NCBI RefSeq assembly: GCF_030272615.1
Contig: NC_081412.1
Location: 477,561,657-477,625,656, forward strand
DNA from: Cryptomeria japonica
Lineage: Eukaryota; Streptophyta; Pinopsida; Cupressales; Cupressaceae
Length of the DNA stretch: 64,000 bases
Direction of reading: 5' to 3'
Part shown: positions 35,959 to 46,361 of the stretch, piece after piece
How the letters are laid out: each line of letters opens with the position of its first letter
Position numbering within the stretch: position 1 is the stretch's first letter
Translations under genes and position numbers: made by a program
The notes under the pieces: generated by a model
Seen by the model: only the letters and a program-made list of their open reading frames with translations
The model's database searches: none
Told to the model about the DNA's origin: nothing

Positions 35959-38900
35959 TTATGACAACAATGAATAATATTTGTCAAAAACTGATTTATA
36001 GTCCTGCAAAAATTGTTTCATGGATAGAGACCAGGACTCAAGTAGGGAGGTTGCCACTTCTTTCTCTATTTGCATCTAGGATACCTATTCCTCCATGGCA
36101 TCAATTGTGCTTATCTCCTATGTAACTGTCAAGGCAGCCAAGTTTAGATAACACTTCTGAAGAATTTGCAGACATGGAAGTAAAACTAGTTGTAGCTCCT
36201 GCAAATCCCTAGATCGTGTACTGATCTCTTGCTCCATTTTGGCTGACTGGATCTGGAACTGGTAAACGGTTTGTCCATAAGTTGCAAAGGAATCATAGGG
36301 TGGCTTAAATGTGCTCAAGTAGGACTGTAAGTCCATTTGAAGCTTTTGCTTCTGAGTTAGCACATCATCACAAAATAGATGGGGTTGACAGATTTTGCTT
36401 AGTAGCAAGTTTCCCTCATCCAAAACATCCCTTATATCCTTTTGGTCTTTCTGAAGTTCAAATCGGAGCTCATTCAACTTTTTCACCAGAGCAATGTTAA
36501 GAGCCTTTTGATGCTCTTTCTTGATGTTTGCCTCAGCTGCTTCTTCCAGGCTCTGCACCTGATCATCCACTACAGTACATAGTAGTTTGAGTTGTGCTAG
36601 TGATGATTAAGTGCTGGGAAGATTGGTATCGGGGATCAAACTAGTAAGGGTGTCTACAGCTGCTTGAATGATATCTTGCTCCTTTTACCTTCGTATGATT
36701 TCAAGGTGCTCTTGAGCAACCTTGATGCTTTGCATAAGCTCTGACTCATTGGTAGACTGGAGATCGATAGGACTGGAGATATCAGCCAGTTTGGCTTGAC
36801 TTCCAGTTGCCTTCAGAGTCTCCATCTGTGTGCTCTTCATTGCTTCCACTACCTTGTCTACTTCTTCCTTCTTCCTTTTATCTACTTCTTGCTTTTGTTC
36901 TTGTGCCTTGTCTTCCTCTTCTTTCTTTTTCCTCTCTACTTCCTGCTTCTTCTTTTCTTCCTCTTCCTCTTCCTTCTTCTTCTTTTCTTCCTCTTCCTTC
37001 TTCTTCTTTTCTTCCTTATCTTCTTCTTATTTCTTCTTCCTATCATCTTCTTGCTTCTTCTTCTCTTCATCTTTTTGTTTCTCCTCTTCCTCTTTTCTCT
37101 TCTCTTCCTCTTTTCTCTTCTCTTCCTCTTTTCTCTTTTTCTCATCTTCATCCCTCTTCTTCTTCTCTTCCTGTTCCTTGGCTGCTTCCTGTGTGTCCTT
37201 GGCTTTCTCACTACCCTGTTCGGCTTGTTGACCTTGTTTTGTTCCCTCGAAAGGTATGTCCTGAGTGACATCTTCTATGTCCAGTGCATCGACATCAATA
37301 GTGTTGATTGGTTCTTTAACTAGGTTTCCTTCTTCATCAAAAACTTCATCTGGTTTGGATACAACTGGTTCTTTTTCCACTTGGAGGTTGGCCATTCGTG
37401 CTTTGTGAGAATTGATAGCATAATCCATATGTTGATGAGTATCTTTTTCAACATCATCAATTCTCCCCTCCAACAACCATAGTCTTCTTCTCCTTGTGAA
37501 GAAGAGTCCTTTATTTTGATCCAAGACATCAAATAATTCTAAATTTGAGAGGTCGGGAAAGTACTGTGCAAAGACTTTCTCCCTAATCTCCTGTTCTTTT
37601 TCAATAGCAATGCACCATTTATTATCTAATGCTTTAAATAATGAATTCAGTGTCTGAGATTTAATCTCTGATGGTGACCAGTCATTTTTACACAAATAAA
37701 TAATGATTTCCTGTAATACTTCTTCTTTCTCCTCTTCACTAAAATCATCATAATAATCAACTAAATCATGAAGTAATTTTCTCCTAATATTCTTTATTGT
37801 CCTTTGATAATGTGTCAAAGGTTTGTATGAGGAGATATCAATATTTACCAATGCAGATGTTGTCGGTTCATTTGACTTAGTCTTCCTTTTTCTTTTGAAG
37901 ACTTTTGCCAGTGCCACTTCTAGTTTCTTCTTTGCAGGTGACCGCTTGGTCACTCTTGGAGTTGTAGTGGTAGTCGGTACTGATACCGCAGGCACTGCCT
38001 TGGCTTTCTTTGTAGTAGATTCTTTTCCTTTCTTAATAGATGGTTCCTCGGTCGGTGCAATCCTCTCCAAGTAGGTTCCAGTCCTCTTAGCCTTAGGATC
38101 AAGAGGTGAGGAAATAAGGGTTGAGGCATACCCTTCTAGCATATCATACATAACCTCATAGCCCATTGGCTCCACTTCCTCCATTCTAGGTTCAACAGCC
38201 TCCATTAGGCATTTGTCCACCTGAATGATGAAACAGATGTCATCTTCATATTTCTTAACAATGTCACCTGAGATCCTTACCCTTTGACTCATCTTTCTTC
38301 TGAACTCATCAAAATATTTGTTCAACACCTTAGGGTAACCGGTTCCAATGGCTTGTATGCTTTCCTTGATATGTTTGGTTACCGATTGGTCAAGGGACCA
38401 CTGAACATCTCCTACTCCAAGAAAGAAGCCTTGGAAATAGAAGAACAACCCAACCAATAGTTGTCCGAATTTGAATCTTTGTGCATTATCCTGTTTGATT
38501 GACTTCAGGTTAAACATGAGTTGTCTATGCATACTGGTGCATAAGTCAAATGATGCATCCTCTTTGATCATCCAGTAAGCGGCATTTACCGCTGTAGTAG
38601 ATACAGAATTAATCCTGATGGCTGAAAATGTTTTTTAGCCTATCACCATGCAGGCATACTTCACCAAATCATCCTTGATAGGATTGGTTGTCATTCCTTG
38701 TGAGTCACTTGTTGAACCAATGAGCTTGGCCATTTCCATTTTTCTTACCATTCTTAGGGCTGGCACTTCCCCTGTGTTGCAAAAATCGGTGACTGCATGA
38801 ATTGCCTGAGGCATGATATCATGCATCCTTTCTAGGTACATCTTGTCACCATGGACTCTACTCAAGATGATCCTGATGTGACCCTCTGTGAAGTCTTCTA

Positions 38901-39168
38901 GAAAATATACTGCATTATGGAGTTTCTTTTTCTCTAGGATACTAAACTCCGGTTTGATTTTCTTGTCTGTGCCACAAAATAAACCTAACTGGGTATGAAT
39001 AGCTAAAGACCCTAGGTCTTCTATCTTGCAACCAATATAATCAGAAATTCCTTCTTCAACTATGACTCCAGCCAGAACTTGTGATAAGGCATTATATTTG
39101 GACTTCCTTTGAATAAAACTTTTTGACTCAATGGATGTACTAGAACTGGTATGAGATGTGGAAGCCAT
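35959..39168 (-). pseudogene. ORF2: ~1,070-codon charged protein of unknown function
   Basis: From the ATG at 39168 (MASTSHTSSSTS) one reading frame runs 3.2 kb to a TAA at 35959 with no frameshift. It is broken only by isolated stops (38635, 37024, about 36690, 36600, 36118 and two more near 36080). N-terminal ~370 residues are helical, with phrases such as FSILEKKKLHNAVYFLEDFT and RFKFGQLLVGLFFYF. The middle is basic and proline/threonine-rich (KKAKAVPAVSVPTTTTT, KRSPAKKK). An acidic stretch and a long K/E-rich run (36830-37170) follow. The last ~300 residues look like coiled coil (KKLNELRFELQKDQKDI). No catalytic motif or known family. It takes the place of pol between ORF1 and the 3' LTR. 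Confidence 0.75.
36840..37170 (-). repeat. Lys/Glu-codon repeat within ORF2
   Basis: Imperfect GAA/AAG/GAG repeats encode alternating K and E runs, with two near-identical units EEKRKEEEKRK. The plus strand therefore shows long Leu/Phe/Ser-rich shadow frames. Confidence 0.9.
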
Positions 39169-39617
39169 TGTAGAGTATTTCAAGAACACAAAAAATACCT
39201 TTACAATCACAATTTTAGGGCTTCCTGATTCTGCTTCACTCCACTCTCCGTCGGTTGCCAAATCACCGCTTTGTGTTCTACACGACCGTTTGCAAACTGG
39301 ATTTGAATCTCCTTCAAGACTTGTCAATTTCTTGAAATCTTTAGCTCAAATCGCCTTTTCTTCGCTTTGCACTCTGAAAAACTTTTCTTCGCTTGAAAAT
39401 AGATAGTGAGAAATGTTTTGAAATATGCTTTTATACATGTCTCTCACCTACCACCATTAATGCTCCTCTATTAGGGCATAAACCCTAATTTGCCTCTTTT
39501 ACCATTTCCAGTCTTCTGCCAAGCAACAGGTATTACATACTGGTTAAGGTCTTTTACCAATGTAACTGGGGGTTCACAATCATTTCGTCATTTGCTCCCC
39601 CTAAGCCTCTTTGGAGC

Positions 39618-40895
39618 TTAGTTTGCCAGTTCTGATATTTCTACACTAGGTGCAGAAACCGGTTCCTCTTCTACCATTGTTGGTTTCTTCCTCCAAGTTT
39701 TGTTCATGTCCGCTTGAACTTTTTCAACATCAACTTCTCCTTTTTGAGTGACTGGTATATCATCAGATATACTCTTTTTGCTTCTACAGAATCTTGCAAT
39801 GTTACCCGGTTTGTTACAGTGATAGCAAACCAATCCAGGTGCTCTCCAAGGTCCATTGTTCATGTTTCCATTATTTCTTCTGCATGTAGCAGTAGTATGA
39901 CCATGTCCATGACAAATACAATAGTTTGCTCTCCCTCCGGTTGCCAGTTGATAACCATTGTTGCCTGACTAATAATTGTAAGCATTAAACTAGTTAGGGT
40001 TCTGGTTCTCAAAAGATTCCAGACCAGCTCCTTGGGTCATCTGAGGATATCTTCTGGTATTATTCATGATAGACCTTCATTCAAATGCTCTATGCCCAAA
40101 CTTGTTGCATGCATAACAATGACCATTGAACTTATTAGATCTAGGTACATTGTTGATAAAATAAGGAAAATTATTGTAGGCTTTGCTCCTACATACATTG
40201 GCAGTGTGTCCTTCTTTAAGACAGTTAAAGCAAACAGGTTTGAATTTTTGCTTACCTTTGCCTTTGAGTGTCAGTTGCTTCTTTGATGCTTCAACATTTG
40301 TTCCTAAGGATTCTCCTTCCTCATGTCCAGAGAAACCAAGTCCATTGGTATTCTTTACTAGTCTTGATGATTCAAGCTTTTGCTCTAGCTTGACAGTACT
40401 TTTGTTGAACTTAGCAAGTATTTCCTTTGACTTAGAGAGTTCTTTGGAAATAGCAGTATTTGTCTCCATTAGGCTTGCATTTTCAGAGATGGCAATGTTT
40501 AGTTCTCCTTGCATGTCTTCCTTTTCCAATCTTCTATCATGAAGGCGAGCAGTTAGTGCACTAATCTCTTGCTTCAACTTGGAGATCTCATGATCTCTGT
40601 TCTTTACCAAATCTTTATCTTTTCTCCGGTTCTCAAGCTCTTGACTAAACCGAATAGTCAGTCCTTCCAACTCCTTTCTCAGATTGGAGTTTGAATCATT
40701 CAAATTATTTACTTCTACAATCATGGCTTCCATATTTGCTTCATCTTCATAACTACTTTCAGATAGCTCCATCAACTTCTCTGCATGTTCTCTCCTTTTA
40801 GCTTGAGATGCCTTGTATTTGACCATAAGATCATCATAGGCTTGTTCAAACTGAGTGAGCCATTGAGTAAGTTCCCTCAAGGTGTATTCCCCCAT
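39618..40895 (-). pseudogene. ORF1: coiled-coil protein with four zinc-knuckle-like motifs
   Basis: Starts MGEYTLRELTQWLTQFEQAY at 40895, only ~40 bp from the primer-binding site. Residues ~20-210 form a heptad-rich coiled coil (ELEGLTIRFSQELENRRKDK). Then come CFNCLKEGHTANVC (intact CCHC), CYACNKFGH ending in a stop instead of the last Cys, CICHGHGHTTATC, and CYHCNKPGNIARFC with Asn in place of His. Stops at about 40073, 39970 and 39953 interrupt one continuous frame to the TAA at 39618. By position it is the gag of this element (nucleic-acid-binding nucleocapsid), but the usual copia capsid domain is not recognisable. Confidence 0.8.
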
Positions 40896-40931
40896 ATCTC
40901 TTTCCAAGTGGTTAAACTTATAGAAAGGTAG

Positions 40932-40945
40932 GCTCTGATACCAAT
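40932..40945 (-). other. Primer-binding site, initiator-Met tRNA
   Basis: The minus strand reads TTGGTATCAGAGCC directly next to the 5' LTR (40946). This is the standard complement of the plant initiator methionine tRNA end. Confidence 0.9.
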
Positions 40946-42082
40946 TGATGAATACTAAGAGGGGGGGTGAATTAGTATGCCAATAATTTCTGCACTTAAA
41001 CACTTAAACAGTCTGAAGACAAACCGATAAAATAGTTTAACAGACAGACCGATTATCACACATGCAAACCAAAATGTAAGTAAAGCATTCACCCACAAAA
41101 GCAATACAACCATAACACAAGATTTTTGACGTGGAAACCCAAATGGGAAAAAACATGGTGAGATGGAACTCACAAGTCACTATCTACAAAATAGAAACCA
41201 GACCGGTTAAGGTCAAACCAGTTAAGGTCTTACAATGTTCTTCACCAAAATAGATCCTATTAGGAATCTCAATCTCTGTTAGGAGATAAGTTCGATTAAA
41301 GACTACCTTGTTAGAGGATTTTAGATTCATAGTGGTGAACCACCTTGTTAGAGGATTTTACAAAGGCTTTTAGGCCTACCCGGTTAAGGCTACTGACTTG
41401 TCAAAGATGTGAGTAATCAACAAGTGTTTGATCTATCTAATAGCATAGACTGCTTGATTAGATCCAGTATAGTTTGCTACTAATGCATTCCAGCATTACT
41501 TCAGTCTTCTCTTTCTTTCTCTCAGTTACAACTTGATCTTTTCAAATAAGATCGCTCTTTTCAACAACTCAACAATCACCTTAAACCCTAGCACAACATA
41601 AACCCTTTTTAACAACTGCTAAAACCTTAGACATGATGTCCTTTTAAAGGAATCTGATTTCATGTCGGTCCAATAGGATTACATTACAATTTCCTAGGTT
41701 CAATGAATCTAGACATACTCAGTAACACAACACAAAAAGCACCGTCAGTGTGTCGGCACCGTCAATCAATCGGTGGATTGGTAACTCATCACAAAATGCC
41801 GGTTGGTAACTCATCACAGAGTATAACCGGTTCATACAAAATACCGTTTGCTGGTTTGACAAAAATGAAGACTGGTAAGAATGTGTCATGCCGCTTGGGG
41901 TCGACATGCCGCTTCAGATCAGGAAACACATTCTGCAAAATCACCAATAGCCTAAAGACTAGAATACAACATACCGGTTGGAACAAATACCGGTTGAGCT
42001 CTAGCTCATACATATAGAGGATCTCAATACAAGTGTGTGTCCATCAATGACAATCACAACATAAACATCAAAAATGCCAACA
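40946..42082 (-). repeat. 5' LTR (1137 bp)
   Basis: Direct repeat of 34410-35591 with scattered substitutions and a few small deletions (for example one missing GGTTGGTAACTCATC-type unit). G-rich U5 box at 40955-40974. Confidence 0.9.
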
Positions 42083-42087
42083 GTCCT
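42083..42087. other. Target-site duplication, right copy (GTCCT)
   Basis: Equals 34405-34409. Confidence 0.9.
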
Positions 42088-43415
42088 ATCTTTGTAAGCT
42101 TCCTCTTTGAATTGTGGTTGTAGCTTTGATAATACCTTTTTAATGTTGCACTATTTGTAAGGAGGACAACTCCTAATGCATGTTGCAAATTGTCTTTGTA
42201 CAGTAAGCTTGCTACTTTCTCAACTTTTGATAAATCATGACGATATCTTGTTACTTTTCATCGAATACACTGTCTTACCTTATTCATAAGAAAATTGAAT
42301 ACTGCATTCATATCTTGTGCATAGTATGGTTGAGTAGCAACCTCAGAGCATTCACTATAGAATATGATTGCTAGCCCATGAGGGCATAATAGCTGAGTAT
42401 TGCAGCTATTCTATAGTGAATATGATTTCTCTCCCTATTCCAAACTATGTGGAGGCTTGATACAAAAAGTTTTAGTTGGAAAGTTAAATGAATTGTAACC
42501 TTTGAACCTTTATCTCTTCCCTCAAAAATGAAACTTGCCATTTGAATTCCTTTCTCATATTGATTAGCTTAATAATATTTGTTCAATGTTTTTTATCGTT
42601 AAAAGATTACCTTCCTTTTAGATAAATTAGTTAGATTCTTATTATGTTGAAGAACATTTAGTTAGTTTTCTCCTTCAACTGAAGTAGTTATGTTTTATTT
42701 TGAAATGCTCAATTTTTTATCTTAATATAGATCACAATTTATTTGCTTTAAGTATAGAATTAATGGAATATTACATATGGTATCAGAGCAACCAAGTTTG
42801 ACATTGAACCTCAAGCTTTCCACCTACAAACAAAACTATATACATATGCAAGTGCACCATGGTTGAGATAATATGCAAGTGCACTATATACAAAACTATA
42901 TTCGCAACTAATTTTTTTATTCAAATCCACAATATGAAACCCAAAGTTTTACTGGAAGAACACAAGTAACCTTATCTCCTTTAGATAATATCATAAGCAA
43001 CTACCTATAGAAAGATGCAGTAATCCACAGCATATACACAAAGGAAAGATGACTGATTATATTATGTATGTTCGCAAAATGGTACAATAGTATGCCTGAG
43101 GCTATATTCTAATTCTTCTCTAATTATCCTTATTGTTACAAAAGTTCCCTCATTTATATGAGGGTATACATTGTCACCAAGCATCATGGCTTTTCAGCAC
43201 ATAACTATTAATTAGCACTTTTGTTAACAAACTGGAAGATAAACAAGTTCAACATTCCTATGTGTTGAATGTACTTATCATCTTTATACATTAGAACGTC
43301 ATTGTTTAGTGTCCTCATGTCGCTTTCTGTCTGGAAATGATTCGATACAATATGGTTAACACAAAGTGACAATTATTTGTCCCGATCCAACTCTGCTACT
43401 GCTCAATTCTTCTCA
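42088..43415. other. No gene; hairpin and a primer-site-like sequence
   Basis: Contains a perfect 14-bp inverted repeat (42350-42363 and 42408-42421) and TGGTATCAGAGC at 42779-42790. The latter looks like a plus-strand primer-binding site behind an LTR ending ...TTACA at 42775, but no LTR pair supports this. 42831-42869 repeats part of 34017-34054. Confidence 0.5.
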
Positions 43416-46361
43416 TCACTGAACTCTTGTTTCCATTTCTTCCAATGATACTAACTCATCATTACTATAAAAAGAGGGCACCCTAGGGTTATGCCCATCG
43501 TCCAGCCTCTGAAGCTCTTTCCTTAATTGATTTGCCAATTCATCATGGGACTTCAAGTAAGCCTCGGCTTCAATTTTCTCACCTGGATTCATCAGACTGT
43601 TGTCATTCATCATGCATTCCAACCAAGATTTGATCCTTTCATGCTCTTTCAAAGCTTTGACTATTCCAGTGTATGTCTTCCAATAGATTTATGCAACCTG
43701 CACCATACTTTTGAATCTATGCTCAATGACCTCGAGAACTAACTTATCCATCTTTTGTTGTTCCTTTTTTAGTTGCCGAGATGTCTTTTTGGCCCTATTC
43801 CTCCAATACATAGCATCTGTCAAGGCATCCATGGCATCTCTGTCAACATTGTATGTCATCCCTGTTTGACTAGTACCTGTATCAATCTAAAGCAATCTTG
43901 CTTGCAGCCTTTGTTTTTCTTCATCGGTTTTCTCATATAGGATTTTGTATGTAGAATTTTCTCGGACCAGAAACTCTATCTGATCTTGGTTTACTTTAGC
44001 GACATCCAAATTTAGTTTGGCAGTTGTTCTAGCGTCAGTCTTTCCAACCTACAGCACCATCAAATGTCCAAAAGCTTCTTCCGTATCAACCAATAGAGGT
44101 CTTTTATCTTTGGGATAGATAGCCCACTGTAGAAGAGCCTTCTGATCTAGATCATATCCTGATCCTCTAAAGAGTTTATCAATCTCTTTTGGCATCATTT
44201 TCTTACTTGGGTCCTATTTCTTGAGGAATCCATCAAACAACAAGGCAGAGTTCATGTCCCATGCAGAGTATAATAGCACACCAGCTTCCTTAAGCAACTG
44301 TCTTCCCTTCTCAGGTGTCATTTCTCTCATCACAAGATCCATCTCCTCTTGTAACTTTTGAAGTTTCTGCTCTTCTTCACTATTTCTCATGTTATTCCTA
44401 ATTTGAGATCCTTCATGTTGAAAGAGGAATGTGGTGAGCTCCTTGGAAGCAATGAAGTCACTATCAGCAATGAAATCCTCATGCTCCAGGAATCTAATGT
44501 CAGCCACTTCTCGGACATTCAGTTGTCTTGTTGCCAAGTCTATTGGTGTATACTTTGCATAACCAGGGGGGTAATCCTCTCAAGGAGTGAATGGAAAGAT
44601 GCCAGATGTGGAAGAAGGAGACATATGAGCCAAAGGCTCTGTATTCCTAATAGTATCAATTTAATCCCTATAAACATGAGGTAGGACTCCCTCAATTATT
44701 TCCAATTCATTCTCCATAAGTTTGTTGGCCAACTCCAAGGGGTCTTCAATCTTTTGTAGCACGTTCTCATCCATTTTCCTTCTAAAAAGCTTCCATTTAT
44801 AAGCCTGCATTGCTTTCTCAAACTTTATTCGCTTCACTCTGGCCTCTTCTCTACCAATATTCTTAATAATGTCATTTGGTAGGTAAGATTTATGCTCTCC
44901 AGCCTTCAACTTTTGTGATGACCGGGCTATCCTTATGTATCCTTCAGGATCAAAATTGGGCCTTGGATCCCCCATACCCATGCCATAATAATCCAATTTT
45001 GTCTGTAGCAGGCCATAACTCTTTGAACTTTTCATAATAAAATCTAAAAATACTAACAACCCAGGTATAATTGATTGTTTCCCATGGCTTGTCAAATTTT
45101 TTGTACTCACTATTGACAGTTGTCTCACAATTTCTAGACAAGCCACTCTATTAGGGACTGTAAGTGGTACTAAGTATGGTCTCCCTTCGAACCCATATAC
45201 CCTGACTTGTGTGTAGTCTGAAAAACAATACCAATCTCCCCAATTGTGTTCAATTGAGGGATCTTCAGTGAAATATTTTGGTCTTAGGAATCTTTGAACC
45301 TCTTGTGAAAGGGCATGATCGCACGGTCATCCCAACCGTCTATATAATGGCTTGACAAAGAACTCCTAAAAATGCCAATATTGATTATTCACATACCTCT
45401 GGTCCCATGAAGAAACCCATTGTTGCACTAGTTTTTTCATCCCTGCATTGTCATATGTCCTGACACATAACTCTTTTGGCCATAACCCTTCATCTTGGCC
45501 CACATACAATAGCATATGCATAAGTAAGGAATAATGCTTGAAATGAACATTGATGACATTCCCCTTTAACTTTTCTAACCCATGATTCAAAACCTCAACC
45601 AAATAAGCAGAAAAATCAAAGAAACTGGGGTCCTTAGACTCCAAATCGACACAAATGACCATGGCTGCAATATCCATCAAAGGATGGGCTTTTATCCCCA
45701 GCACTTGGGCAGCACAGTAATAGGTATACTTGAAATATGGATGGAAAGAGTTGACATCATAGGGAGCTTTGTCATCCTGACCTAGTGGTACTAAGGACCC
45801 TGCATTCCTAGGTCTATGTATAGGGAGTCTCCATGTTTTGTAAATGTGCTCTAGGTTAAAATATTCACTTGTTAACTTCTTGAGGTCAATCAATTCTTCA
45901 AATCCCCAATCCAACTCGAACATGGTGTCAATAACCTCCTTTATGATTGCAAGAATTGGCTCACCCATGTAGTTATATATGGTCTTGGTTTTAGGGTCAT
46001 AATTTTTTGCCAATGCCTTCATGAGCTCCACATTCATGAATACATTAGCCATAGCTAACCTTCCTAAGTTCAATCGCCATAAATTATTGATAGGTTGAGG
46101 GGCAAATCTTTTGTTGTACCCATATATGAATAATTCATACCCTCTCAATTTTTTCCATATGTCTCCAAGATCCTCAAACCGGTCCTCCAGGCCTTCCTCA
46201 TCAACTCTAATCTTCTTTGACCTCAAACTGGATGATGGCCACTGGTCAATCAGGTCCTGGGCCAAAGAACGCCCTTCCCTTTTCTGTCTTTTAGGTTTTT
46301 CTTCTGCAGCGATAGGTTCTTTTCCCTTTCTGGTCTTATTAGTTTTAGATGATGATTCCAT
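43416..46361 (-). pseudogene. Large ORF of unknown family, copy A (~980 codons)
   Basis: Starts MESSSKTNKTRKGKEPIAAE at 46361 (basic, NLS-like KPKRQKR). It reads on through WRLNLGRLAMANVF, NYDPKTKTIYNYMGEPILAI, SSWDQRYVNNQYWHF, a frameshift at about 45366, then HNWGDWYCFSDYTQVRVYG, RVACLEIVRQL and a long charged helical C-terminus ending LEEMETRVQ. Stops lie near 45322, 44643, 44211 and 43688. No known domain. It is collinear with 57737-61397: NYD and PYDxN are exactly 240 nt apart in both, and DW(Y/F)xxxDYT lies 528 versus 519 nt further on. No flanking LTR pair could be assigned. The family resembles cargo ORFs of non-autonomous LTR elements (inference). Confidence 0.7.

Larger units (their letters stand above)
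34410..42082 (-). mobile_element. Non-autonomous LTR element with two unknown ORFs
   Basis: A 7.7-kb element on the minus strand with direct LTRs (34410-35591 and 40946-42082), a primer-binding site (40932-40945), a polypurine tract (35592-35606) and a perfect 5-bp target duplication. Two ORFs: ORF1 (39618-40895, coiled coil with zinc knuckles) and ORF2 (35959-39168, charged, unknown). No protease, integrase, reverse transcriptase or RNase H motif is visible. LTR ends, primer-binding site, polypurine tract and the first bases of the 3' internal region match the copia element at 47996-54478 in style, so copia proteins are the likely source of mobility (inference). Confidence 0.9.

Noticed and set aside
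36796-37323. Long plus-strand Leu/Phe/Ser-rich ORFs
   Set aside because: They are the complement of the Lys/Glu codon repeat in ORF2 on the minus strand and have no other support.
35959-39168. ORF2 as a third member of the copy A/B family
   Set aside because: A helical phrase (RFKFGQLLVGLFFYF) resembles the HFKHYSLLMHMLLY region of copy A, but the other landmarks and the spacing are missing, so the link is too weak to claim.
42779-42790. TGGTATCAGAGC as a plus-strand primer-binding site
   Set aside because: It may be real debris of an element, but no LTR pair or downstream gag in that orientation supports a separate element.
44358-44684. 108-codon plus-strand ORF
   Set aside because: Antisense to copy A of the large ORF, which has clear homology to copy B.
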